Program-made: the position numbers and the translations under genes
The notes under the pieces: model-generated
The model's input: the letters and a program-made list of their open reading frames with translations, nothing else
Database searches by the model: none
Told to the model about the DNA's origin: nothing
Shown: one piece after another, positions 32,531 through 40,555 of the stretch
How the letters are laid out: every line of letters starts with the position of its first letter
Numbering within the stretch: the stretch's first letter is position 1
DNA from: Paenibacillus phytohabitans
GTDB taxonomy: Bacteria > Bacillota > Bacilli > Paenibacillales > Paenibacillaceae
Direction of reading: 5' to 3'
Assembly: GCF_013141775.1 (NCBI RefSeq)
Contig: NZ_WHOB01000089.1
Location: forward strand, 62,001 to 126,000
DNA: 64,000 bases

Positions 32531-34114
32531 TTAAAATTCCTTATCCTCCGTCTGCCCCGAATAACGCTCCATCAGCTGCTTCGCCCGGTATTCACCGGGA
32601 GAGATACCCTCCAGCTCCTTAAAGACACGCGCGAATTGCTTGCTGTTCTCAAAACCTACAGCCTCAGAGACCCCGGCCAGCTTGACGGAATGATCAGCCA
32701 GCAGCTCCTTGGCGTGGCGGATGCGGACTTTTTTGAGATACAGCACAAAGCTCTCCCCGGTGTACGCCTTGAAGGCTTCACTGAAATATGAATAATTGAG
32801 CGAGACATAATTGCTGACCATCGCCATATTCAGCGGACGGGCATAATTCGCTTCGATATACGCCAGCGCTTCTTCCATATCCGCATGCTCGGTATGCGCA
32901 GATCTTATACCTATAATATAATCGTTCACGCTAAGGAGCAAATGCTCCAGTGCCCGGTAATAGTCATGGAAATTGCTGAAATTATACAAGTTGCCGACCG
33001 CGCGGTACAGCTTCAGCACTTCCACCGAAGCCTCTCCATGCACACGGAACACTTCATCCAGCACCCGTTCATTAATACTCCGCCCTACATTCTCCAGGTA
33101 ATCCAAATCCAGATGCAGCAAATGGTCCGTCTGAAAAATAACACCAAGCAGCGTCTTAATCTCCTTCTCCCGCTCGGTTCCCAGCATATTAAGCAGCTTG
33201 CGCAGCTCCTCCTCCGGGGAAGGGAAGCTCAGGCGCCCGGCGCGGATATCCTTATAGTCGACAAAACTGGCCTGCGGGGACAAAAAAGTATACTGCAGCG
33301 CCCGGTACGCCTCCATGTAACAGGCACGGAACTGCTCCGGACTCCGGCTCTCACTGCTGATGCCGATGAGCAGCCGCTTAAGTTCTTTGGCATCAGCCTT
33401 ACCGGCCAGCTCCAGGAAGCTCTCCACATTCCCCACAAGTACAAGCTTCCCGTCCCAATCGGTCAGAATCTCCGTGAATTTATGCTCCAGCGGTCCGATC
33501 AGCCGCTCCAGCACGCCCTGGACCTCTCCGTGATTCATCCGCGCGCCGTCCCGGTGATAATAATTGACTACGCCTACTGTAAAAGGAATCTGCAGCGTCG
33601 ACAGCTCCTCCAGCTGTGCCGCCGATGCTTCTGTCTCCCGCTGCATCAAAAGCCCCCGCAGGCGGGCAACCCGCAGCTCGCGGCGGTAGCCTTCCGCCTC
33701 CTGCTTCTGCCGCAGGCTGCTCGACTGGCGGTCCATTCCCTCCTTGCCGATCCGTTCGAGAATCTCGAACAGCTCCTCGCGGCGGATCGGCTTCAGCAGA
33801 TAATCCTTCACGCGGTAGCGGATCGCGCTTTTGGCATATTCGAAATCATCATGGCCGCTTAAGATAATGACAGCAGGCGGCTCCTCCTTGCCTGCTTCCA
33901 CCGACAACCGTTCCAGCAGCGTGATCCCGTCCATAATCGGCATCCGGATATCCGTAATAATGACATCCTTCCGCTCCTGCTTGTACAGCTCCAGCGCTTC
34001 CGCACCGTTGCCCGCCATCGTGATGCTGTAGACAGACGGATATTCCCGTTCGATCATCGCCTTCAGACCTTGACGGATCATTTTTTCATCATCCACGATC
34101 AGCAGATTGGTCAT
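32531..34114 (-). CDS. YesN-type AraC response regulator
   Basis: A 527-residue protein with an N-terminal receiver domain (LLIVDDEKMIRQGL; phosphorylated Asp in DVIITDIRMPIMDG; Lys in DYLLKPI), a long middle linker, and a C-terminal AraC double helix-turn-helix (YIEANYARPLNMAMVSNYVSLNYSYFSEAFKAYTG...GVSEAVGFENSKQFARVFK). Its ATG lies 2 bases past the sensor kinase stop, so they form one two-component system. It likely controls the ABC transporter genes upstream. Confidence 0.93.
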   Translation of the reverse strand: MTNLLIVDDEKMIRQGLKAMIEREYPSVYSITMAGNGAEALELYKQERKDVIITDIRMPIMDGITLLERLSVEAGKEEPPAVIILSGHDDFEYAKSAIRYRVKDYLLKPIRREELFEILERIGKEGMDRQSSSLRQKQEAEGYRRELRVARLRGLLMQRETEASAAQLEELSTLQIPFTVGVVNYYHRDGARMNHGEVQGVLERLIGPLEHKFTEILTDWDGKLVLVGNVESFLELAGKADAKELKRLLIGISSESRSPEQFRACYMEAYRALQYTFLSPQASFVDYKDIRAGRLSFPSPEEELRKLLNMLGTEREKEIKTLLGVIFQTDHLLHLDLDYLENVGRSINERVLDEVFRVHGEASVEVLKLYRAVGNLYNFSNFHDYYRALEHLLLSVNDYIIGIRSAHTEHADMEEALAYIEANYARPLNMAMVSNYVSLNYSYFSEAFKAYTGESFVLYLKKVRIRHAKELLADHSVKLAGVSEAVGFENSKQFARVFKELEGISPGEYRAKQLMERYSGQTEDKEF

Positions 34115-34116
34115 AG

Positions 34117-36009
34117 CTAGTTATCCCCCGTCAATAGAACTTTGGGCAGTGACATGAACACAGTTGTCCATTTCCCTGCTTCACTCTGCACTTCCAGCCC
34201 GTAGGCTTCACCGTAGAACAGCTGCAGACGCTGATGCACATTGCGCAGTCCGACGCCTCCCGACTTATACCCGCCGCTGCTGGTTCCCGAAGGGTCAGCC
34301 CCCGGTTCCTCCTTGGCATAAATCGCCTCATGCAGCTGGGTCAGCTGCTGCGGTGTCAGCCCGAGGCCATTATCGCGCAGCGAGATGAAGATATCCCCCT
34401 CGGCCTCCGTAATATCGATCCGCACAACACGGTCCGTGAGCTCTATCCCGTCCGCATTCCAGGCATGCTTCACACTGTTCTCAACAATCGGCTGCAGCGA
34501 CATTTTGAGCACCTCCACTTCCAGATAAGCGCTGTCAATATTAAGCTCCAGCCCAATGGTATGCTCGAATCTTATATTCATAACCTCTATATAGTTCTGA
34601 ATATGGCGGATCTCGTCTTTCAGCTTCACGTATTCACCCGTCCATTTGAAATTATAGCGCATCATGCCGCCAAGCCGGGTAAGCGCATCCGAGATCGTCC
34701 GCTGATTCTCAATCTCCGCCAGCATTTTGATATTCTCCAGTGTATTGTAGAGGAAGTGGGCATCAATCTGATTATGCAGCGTCCGCAGCTCAGCTTCCTT
34801 CGACAGCGCCTGTTTATGGACAGCCTGAGCCACCAGCGTATTAATTGTGTTCATCAGCTTGGAGAAATGATGGGCAAGCTCGCCGACCTCGCCGCCTCCG
34901 CTGACGCGGATACTTCCATATGGCTCTCCCCGGCGGACTCTCTTCATCGTTTCGGTCAGCCGGCGGAGATTCTTCAGGATGAATGCATTCAGCACGTAAG
35001 CAATGGCAGTGACCAGGAAGATGAAGCCGATATTAACCCCGATAATCAGATTACGGGTACGCGAAATATCCATCATTACACCTTTCATCGAGACCACAGT
35101 AACCAGAGAAGCATTGATCTGCTCCAGCGGCGCCTGAATCAGCATGAAGGAATTCCCGTTCTCCTTATAATCCATCACCCATTTACCGGTCTTCACGAAT
35201 TCTGCCAGCCGGTCTTTAATTGCCGCAGTCAGCCCCTTATTATTCTCCAGAAAAGAGTTGTCTGTCCTGGTGAACAGGTTCAGCTCATCATCCGCAAGAA
35301 TCATCTGGGATTCATTATCCTGCACCGAGGTATACGTCTTAGGTGTGAATTTACTCAGCAGCATATCTACCTGAACCATCCCGATGTGATTGCCCGCCGG
35401 AATGCTGATCTCCCGCAGCACCGATACCTTCGGTTGCCCCTGCTCTGTTTCCCCCGAGAAGCGCTTCATCAGATCGATATCCGAGTTCTGAAAGGACCAC
35501 AGATTCCGTAATCCTTCCAGCTCCAATGCCTTCTGAAACCAGGGCTCCATGGAGACCCGGGACTCACGGAAAATAACCGGCCACATCTCATATACATTTT
35601 TACTGCTGGAATACAGGTACAAATGCTCAATATTCGGATTATTGAACTGGATCTGGCTGAGGTTCATGAAGCTGGTTGTGTTGTAATCAATCAGCTCTCC
35701 GAGTGTAGGATCACTTTCGCTGATCAGATACTCCCGGGTGATTTTATCACTATACGCCATCTGGAGCGCCCGCTCCATCGCCTCAATCTGATTGAGTACA
35801 TGCAGCTTCTCCATCTGCAGCAGATAGTCGTTTTTCTCGATCGCATCCTGCATATACGTATTGTTAATGGCCTTGTACGAATAGAAGGACACCAGCAGAC
35901 TGGGTCCCAGAATAATAAAGATATAAGCCACAACCAGCCGGCTTTGCAGTGATCTCCGTCCGAGCCAATAACGGAAGGAATTCCATAATGCTCCTGTTCG
36001 TTTGCGCAT
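34117..36009 (-). CDS. YesM-type sensor histidine kinase
   Basis: A 630-residue kinase: membrane span near 25-45, an extracellular dCache-like sensor (about 50-300), a second span (LIIGVNIGFIFLVTAIAYVLNAF), a HAMP linker, then the His_kinase box QIDAHFLYNTLENIKML and an HATPase domain ending SGGYKSGGVGLRNVHQRLQLFYG. The usual QINPHFLYN is QIDAHFLYN here, a mild change beside the phosphorylated histidine. Start M3 (36009) follows GAGAGGTGAAT. Paired with the YesN-type regulator. Confidence 0.92.
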   Translation of the reverse strand: MRKRTGALWNSFRYWLGRRSLQSRLVVAYIFIILGPSLLVSFYSYKAINNTYMQDAIEKNDYLLQMEKLHVLNQIEAMERALQMAYSDKITREYLISESDPTLGELIDYNTTSFMNLSQIQFNNPNIEHLYLYSSSKNVYEMWPVIFRESRVSMEPWFQKALELEGLRNLWSFQNSDIDLMKRFSGETEQGQPKVSVLREISIPAGNHIGMVQVDMLLSKFTPKTYTSVQDNESQMILADDELNLFTRTDNSFLENNKGLTAAIKDRLAEFVKTGKWVMDYKENGNSFMLIQAPLEQINASLVTVVSMKGVMMDISRTRNLIIGVNIGFIFLVTAIAYVLNAFILKNLRRLTETMKRVRRGEPYGSIRVSGGGEVGELAHHFSKLMNTINTLVAQAVHKQALSKEAELRTLHNQIDAHFLYNTLENIKMLAEIENQRTISDALTRLGGMMRYNFKWTGEYVKLKDEIRHIQNYIEVMNIRFEHTIGLELNIDSAYLEVEVLKMSLQPIVENSVKHAWNADGIELTDRVVRIDITEAEGDIFISLRDNGLGLTPQQLTQLHEAIYAKEEPGADPSGTSSGGYKSGGVGLRNVHQRLQLFYGEAYGLEVQSEAGKWTTVFMSLPKVLLTGDN

Positions 36010-36053
36010 ATTCACCTCTCCGTTAATGGCTGGAGCCTTGTAGATCCCGTTAC

Positions 36054-36094
36054 TAGAAAATAACCCAAAAGCCCGCGGTTAGCGGGCAATTGGG
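36054..36094 (-). terminator. Terminator after the solute-binding protein gene
   Basis: CCCAA..GCCCGC pairs with GCGGGC..TTGGG (36064-36094) and is followed on the minus strand by TTATTTTCT. It separates the transporter operon from the two-component genes. Confidence 0.8.
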
Positions 36095-36108
36095 TCTTAT
36101 ATTGGAGA

Positions 36109-37806
36109 CTACATTCCGAGTTTTTTCTTGTTCTCATCATATTTAGTCTGGCGGTATGCATCGAAGGTCGCTTGACCTTCCTTCTCTTTTTTAGTGAGAT
36201 ATTCAGACCAGATCTTATCGAATTCCGCATCGGATTCAGCCATCAGCAGCTTCGGCATGGTTTTGCCGCGCAGCTGTTTCAGCTTGGTCGCGATGATGCC
36301 TTCCGGCGAGTTACCGCTAGGATCAATCAGCTGGAATTCCGAAGTATTAATAGATTTCCCGCGGGTCCAGTCTTCCAGTTGTTTGAACGGCTCAACGGAT
36401 TTTGGTGCCCATTGGTCAGTAATATTCGTATTTTGCATCATCCAGAAGGTGAACGAAGAGCCGTATTGCTTATCAAAGGCTGCACGGTCCGAGTTCATCA
36501 GCTTAAGGGCTTCAGGAAGGAATTGGTCCTTGCCCTCAATTGTATCATAGCTGACCCCTTTTTCGCCCAGGAAAAGATCCTTTTGGCCTTCTTCACTGTT
36601 CAGGTAGCTGAGGAATTTAATGGCGCGTGCTTTATCCTTAACATCCTTGGAGATCAGGGTAACGGTCCAGCCGGAGATCCCAGGGCCATTCAGTGTAGGC
36701 TGATCCAGTTTGGTGTTGGCTGGTCCATCTACAGCAATGTAGACCATATCAGGATTCTTCTGGAAAATAGTTCCTTGCTGGGAAGCAAAGTCTGTACGTT
36801 GATACAGCATTGCGAAGTAGCGTCCCTGTACGATCTTTTCTTCCATTTGTGCCCGTTTGTCAATGAAGATATCTTTTGCAAGCAATCCGTCCTGGTTAGC
36901 CTGGCGGAGTGTTTTCATCCAGCGTACATATTCAGGATCGGTTTCACGGTCATATACCTTGCCGTCTTTTTCCCAAGGAATCGCCAGGAAGTTCTGAATG
37001 TAGCCTTCCAGCGAGTCATTGCCGTTCTCAGTGAACTCATGCAGACCCAGCGGAATCAGCGGCTGGCCGTTCACTTCAGGGAATTTCTCCTGTGCTGTCT
37101 TCAGCGCAGCGAGGAAGCCTTCAGGGGTACGCATATCCGGACTGCCGATGGCTTCATAAATATCCTTGCGGACTGCGAACGTCTGGTTCGATACATAGGT
37201 ATCGCCATATTTTTCATAGTCGGCAGGAGAAGAGGAAGAGTTAGGATAGCCGTATACATTGCCGTCCGGCTGAGTGTACCAGCCAAGCTTATCTTTATCG
37301 GAAACTTTGTAGAAGTACGGGTCGTATTCATCAGCCAGCTTGTTCAGCGGAAGCACCAATTCGCCTTCTACCATTTTTTTGATGGCATCTTCCCAGTAGC
37401 CGAGGGTGATGAAGTCAGGCAGCTTGCCGGAAGCAATCAGCGTGTTCAGCTTCTCATTCTCATTCCCTGCAGGCACGATAAAGTTAACGTTAACGCCGGT
37501 CTTCTTCGAAACATATTGCGAAGTTGGATCTACGCCCCATTTGTTGGCAAACCAGGCAAAGTTCAGATACCAGTCGAAGGTGATTGGTGAAGTGTCGCTC
37601 ATCCAGCCTGGCTCATCGCCTGTTGCTGCCGGAGCTGTCGTTTCTGTTGCATTGGTTGCCGGTGCCTCTGTAGCTTCAGCCGGCTTCTCCGTTGCTGTAT
37701 TTCCGTTTGCGGCATTATTATTGCTTGAACAACCCGCTGCAGAGAATGTCAGCATTAGTCCCAAGAGCAGCAGGACCATTTTCTTTGGCTTATGTTTCAT
37801 GCCCAT
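36109..37806 (-). CDS. Extracellular solute-binding lipoprotein (sugar ABC transporter)
   Basis: A 565-residue lipoprotein. The signal peptide ends at the lipobox FSAAGC (Cys near residue 26), followed by a Thr/Ala-rich tether and a periplasmic-binding-type fold (SPITFDWYLNFAWFANKWGVD...GYWEDAIKKMVEGELVLPLNKL). This is the LipO/YtcQ-like group that works with LplB and YtcP permeases. It probably binds an oligosaccharide made available by the nearby GH30 and GH94 enzymes. AAGGGG precedes the ATG. The ATP-binding subunit is not encoded here, which is usual because MsmX-type ATPases are shared. Confidence 0.92.
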   Translation of the reverse strand: MGMKHKPKKMVLLLLGLMLTFSAAGCSSNNNAANGNTATEKPAEATEAPATNATETTAPAATGDEPGWMSDTSPITFDWYLNFAWFANKWGVDPTSQYVSKKTGVNVNFIVPAGNENEKLNTLIASGKLPDFITLGYWEDAIKKMVEGELVLPLNKLADEYDPYFYKVSDKDKLGWYTQPDGNVYGYPNSSSSPADYEKYGDTYVSNQTFAVRKDIYEAIGSPDMRTPEGFLAALKTAQEKFPEVNGQPLIPLGLHEFTENGNDSLEGYIQNFLAIPWEKDGKVYDRETDPEYVRWMKTLRQANQDGLLAKDIFIDKRAQMEEKIVQGRYFAMLYQRTDFASQQGTIFQKNPDMVYIAVDGPANTKLDQPTLNGPGISGWTVTLISKDVKDKARAIKFLSYLNSEEGQKDLFLGEKGVSYDTIEGKDQFLPEALKLMNSDRAAFDKQYGSSFTFWMMQNTNITDQWAPKSVEPFKQLEDWTRGKSINTSEFQLIDPSGNSPEGIIATKLKQLRGKTMPKLLMAESDAEFDKIWSEYLTKKEKEGQATFDAYRQTKYDENKKKLGM

Positions 37807-37906
37807 GCTTGTTTACCCCTTTTCTAGAAAATAGTAATTATAAGCTCAACCCCGCTGCCCGCAAGACAATGGGCTCCGGAGGAGTTACCCTGTGGTTCGC
37901 AGATGC

Positions 37907-38797
37907 TCAGCCTTTGATGGAGCCGATCATCATGCCTTTAACGAAATAGCGCTGCAGGAACGGATAGACGAACACGATTGGCAGCGTTGTGACAACCATG
38001 GTTGCCAGCTTGATGGACTGTGAGGTTACCGACCTTGTAGCCGCGCTGCCCTGGACAGCAACCATCATCGTATTGGAGCTGGACTGGGCCACGACCCGGA
38101 ACAGATAGGTCTGAATCGGCTGCAGGTCCACATTGTTCACATAGATGATGCCGGCAAAATAATCATTCCATTGATACACGCCGTGGAACAGCGCGATGGT
38201 GGCAATAACCGGCATGGAGACCGGAAGCACGATCCGCAGTAAGATGGACCAGTCATTGGCTCCGTCAATCCGCGCCGCTTCTTCCAGACCATCTGGGATC
38301 TCCCGGAAGAAGGTCATGAAGATAATAAGATCGAAGAAGCTGAACATGACAGGAATGATAAAGACCATAAAGTTATCCAGTAAATGCAGATCACGCATCA
38401 GCAGGAAGGTTGGGATCAGGCCGCCGTTAAAGAACAATGTAATGGTGCCGATCAGAATGTAGAGCTTGCCGCCAACCAGATCCTTGCGGGACAAGGCATA
38501 AGCTACCATCGCTGTAAAGAATACATGCAGAGCCACACCAAGGACTGTCTTGAGTACGGTAACCCCCATCGCCAGCATAATCCCCGGACTTGCAAATACT
38601 GCATCGAAGTTCTTCAGTGTGAACATCCGCGGCCACCAGTAGATCCCGCCCAGCATGGCGTCATTGCCGTCATTGAAAGCGTTGACAAGCACATACCAGA
38701 TCGGATACAGCGTCAGGAAGCAGACGCAGAGCATAACCAGATTATTGACGATATCGAAAATCGCTTCGCCTTTGGTTTTACGTTTAAGAGCAAACAT
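37907..38797 (-). CDS. Carbohydrate ABC transporter permease, YtcP-like
   Basis: A 296-residue permease with six spans. The EAA loop appears as GLEEAARIDGANDWSILLRIVLPVSMPVIATIALF. It begins KRKTKGEAIFDIVNNLVMLCVCFLTLYPIWYVLVNAFND, typical of the YtcP/MalG group. AAGGAGGACC precedes the ATG. It follows the LplB-like permease by 18 bases and precedes the binding protein gene. Confidence 0.93.
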   Translation of the reverse strand: MFALKRKTKGEAIFDIVNNLVMLCVCFLTLYPIWYVLVNAFNDGNDAMLGGIYWWPRMFTLKNFDAVFASPGIMLAMGVTVLKTVLGVALHVFFTAMVAYALSRKDLVGGKLYILIGTITLFFNGGLIPTFLLMRDLHLLDNFMVFIIPVMFSFFDLIIFMTFFREIPDGLEEAARIDGANDWSILLRIVLPVSMPVIATIALFHGVYQWNDYFAGIIYVNNVDLQPIQTYLFRVVAQSSSNTMMVAVQGSAATRSVTSQSIKLATMVVTTLPIVFVYPFLQRYFVKGMMIGSIKG

Positions 38798-38815
38798 ATA
38801 TAGGTCCTCCTTGTC

Positions 38816-39805
38816 CTAGAACAGCGACGTGTCGTTGATTTTTTTGGATACCTGATTGGCAATCAGCAGCAGAATCAGTGCAATGACCGCTTTGACCAGG
38901 GTGACCGCCGCAGAATAGGAGAAGCGGTTGGAGACAATACCTGTCTGATAGATATAGTAATCAATTACATTGGATGTACTGTCGTTAAGTGAATTCCGCA
39001 GCACCAGAATCTGGTCGAAGTTCGAGTTCAGTACACCGCTGACTGCCAGGACGAACAGGATGCTGATCGTGGCCCGGATGGCCGGCAGAGTGACAAACCA
39101 CATTTTCTGGAAACGTCCTGCGCCGTCAATCGTTGCTGCCTCATACATTTCCGGAGACACGCCGGCAATCGCCGCGAGGTAGATAATCGCTGACCAGCCA
39201 AGCTCCTTCCAAATGTCGGAGGTGATGATTATCGTCCAGAAGTAACTCGGTTCAGCCAGGTAAGTGATCGGCTTGTCAATCAGATTGAGGGCAAGCAGAA
39301 TATTATTGATAATCCCTATATCCGCGAGCCAGGTGGCCAGAATGCCGCCAAGCACAACCCAGGAGAGGAAATGCGGCAGATAGGAGATCGTCTGAATCGT
39401 CTTCTTGAATCTGATGGAACGGACCTCATTGAGGAACAGGGCGAATATGATCGGCAGCGGGAACCCGATAAGCAGCTTGATCAAGCTGATCCCCAGCGTG
39501 TTGCGGATAACATTCGGCAGATCCTCATCTGCGAACAGTTCCCTGAAATGCTCCAGGCCCACCCAAGGGGCTTCGGCGATCGACTTGACGATATTATATT
39601 CCTTGAAAGAAATAATCAAGCCGTAGATCGGGATGTAGTTGAATATGATCATCCACACTACACCAAGCAGTGCCATGGTCTGCAGATGACGCTGGGCTAC
39701 AAATTTCCTCCAGAGCGTATTTTTGCGAACTGAACCGGTTTCGATTGACGCCGGAATGAGCGGCCCCATTACCGGATTTGGTTTGGTGCTTTGTTTGTTC
39801 TCCAT
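38816..39805 (-). CDS. Carbohydrate ABC transporter permease, LplB-like
   Basis: About 329 residues with six spans. Its start region LQTMALLGVVWMIIFNYIPIYGLIISFKEYNI is characteristic of LplB/MalF-type permeases, and the EAA loop is seen in EMYEAATIDGAGRFQKMWFVTLPAIRATISILFVL. The ATG at 39805 is supported by GGAGG at 8 bases; the longer frame is not. It is the first gene of the transporter operon. A sequence like part of the LacI operator lies inside its early coding region (39732-39746). Confidence 0.92.
   Translation of the reverse strand: MENKQSTKPNPVMGPLIPASIETGSVRKNTLWRKFVAQRHLQTMALLGVVWMIIFNYIPIYGLIISFKEYNIVKSIAEAPWVGLEHFRELFADEDLPNVIRNTLGISLIKLLIGFPLPIIFALFLNEVRSIRFKKTIQTISYLPHFLSWVVLGGILATWLADIGIINNILLALNLIDKPITYLAEPSYFWTIIITSDIWKELGWSAIIYLAAIAGVSPEMYEAATIDGAGRFQKMWFVTLPAIRATISILFVLAVSGVLNSNFDQILVLRNSLNDSTSNVIDYYIYQTGIVSNRFSYSAAVTLVKAVIALILLLIANQVSKKINDTSLF
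39732..39746. promoter_or_regulatory. Operator-like sequence inside the LplB-like gene
   Basis: Fourteen bases here (AACCGGTTTCGATT) are identical to part of the perfect palindrome at 45667-45690 upstream of the GH30 gene. The site is about 60 bases past the ATG, where a bound repressor could block elongation. Confidence 0.35.
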
Positions 39806-39839
39806 CGTATGGACCTCCAAAATCCCCAACTTTAATGTG

Positions 39840-39852
39840 TGAAGCGTTTTCA
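39840..39852 (-). promoter_or_regulatory. cre-like sequence before the transporter operon
   Basis: TGAAAACGCTTCA on the minus strand resembles a catabolite response element with one base missing in the right half. It is 35 bases upstream of the LplB-like start. CcpA control is a weak inference. Confidence 0.25.
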
Positions 39853-40100
39853 TCTCTATGTATTTATTGTATGCGTTTTAGTATTTGGGCGTAAGGTCCC
39901 AGATTTCGTATTTGGGGGCTCATTTTTCGGCTTGGCTCAAAAACTCAACCGCCATCGGAGATCGGCTGCCGGAAGCGCAGAACTTCCGGCAGCTATTGTC
40001 TCCTCCCGCTCCAATCCCCTTCCGCGCTTGCATGGGTAAGTGCTACTCTGCCCGTTTGGGACAAATTCAAAGCTGCCTGTCCCTCGGGGCTGCTCGTTTT

Positions 40101-40340
40101 GCCTACTTTTAGTGGAATGAGGAGCACTTCTGCTCCTCATTTCAACATATCGCCTACTTCTGGCGGATTTAGAGGGATTTATCCCTTTGATTTGCTCGTT
40201 CCCTTCCGCCCACTTCCGGCGGATTTAGAGGGATTTATCCCTCTAATTTGCTCATTCCGCCTACTTCCGGCGGAATCAGAGGGCTTAAGAGCTTCTGCTC
40301 CTCATTCCCCGTACCGCCGACAACTGGCGGATTCAAGAGT
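40101..40340. repeat. Tandem degenerate repeats, 50-57 bp (family B)
   Basis: Units starting CGCC(T/C)ACTTC(T/C)GGCGG-like begin at 40101, 40151, 40207, 40258 and 40315. Each contains a small hairpin (CGCC...GGCG) and a second one (AGGGATTTATCCCT or GAGGAGC...GCTCCTC). They fill the gap between the transporter operon and the phosphorylase gene. The remaining part of this 750-base gap (39853-40100, 40400-40555) shows no gene. Confidence 0.8.
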
Positions 40341-40366
40341 ATCCACCACTAATCCACCTAACCCCG

Positions 40367-40398
40367 GGCAATCAAAAGGAGGCCCACCGGGCCTCCTT
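40367..40398 (-). terminator. Terminator after the GH94-like phosphorylase
   Basis: AAGGAGGCCC and GGGCCTCCTT pair exactly around ACC, followed on the minus strand by TTTTGATT. It lies about 160 bases past the phosphorylase stop. Confidence 0.7.
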
Positions 40399-40555
40399 CC
40401 TGTACCTTTATTAACTTGAATGAATATATAGATTGAACTTGTATTTTTGCTAATATGGGATTGCCGTGACTCCAAAGAATATTTGGCCCTCCGGCCGCTG
40501 TAGTCTACAGATTCCTTGAATTCAACCCGCTGTTTCGCGGTGGAAATCCGCCTGA

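Noticed and set aside
40101..40340. CRISPR array
   Set aside because: Units are degenerate and contiguous, with no constant repeat and no unique spacers; no cas genes nearby.
40099..40419. 106-codon frame over repeat family B
   Set aside because: Translated from intergenic hairpin repeats and ends in a terminator.
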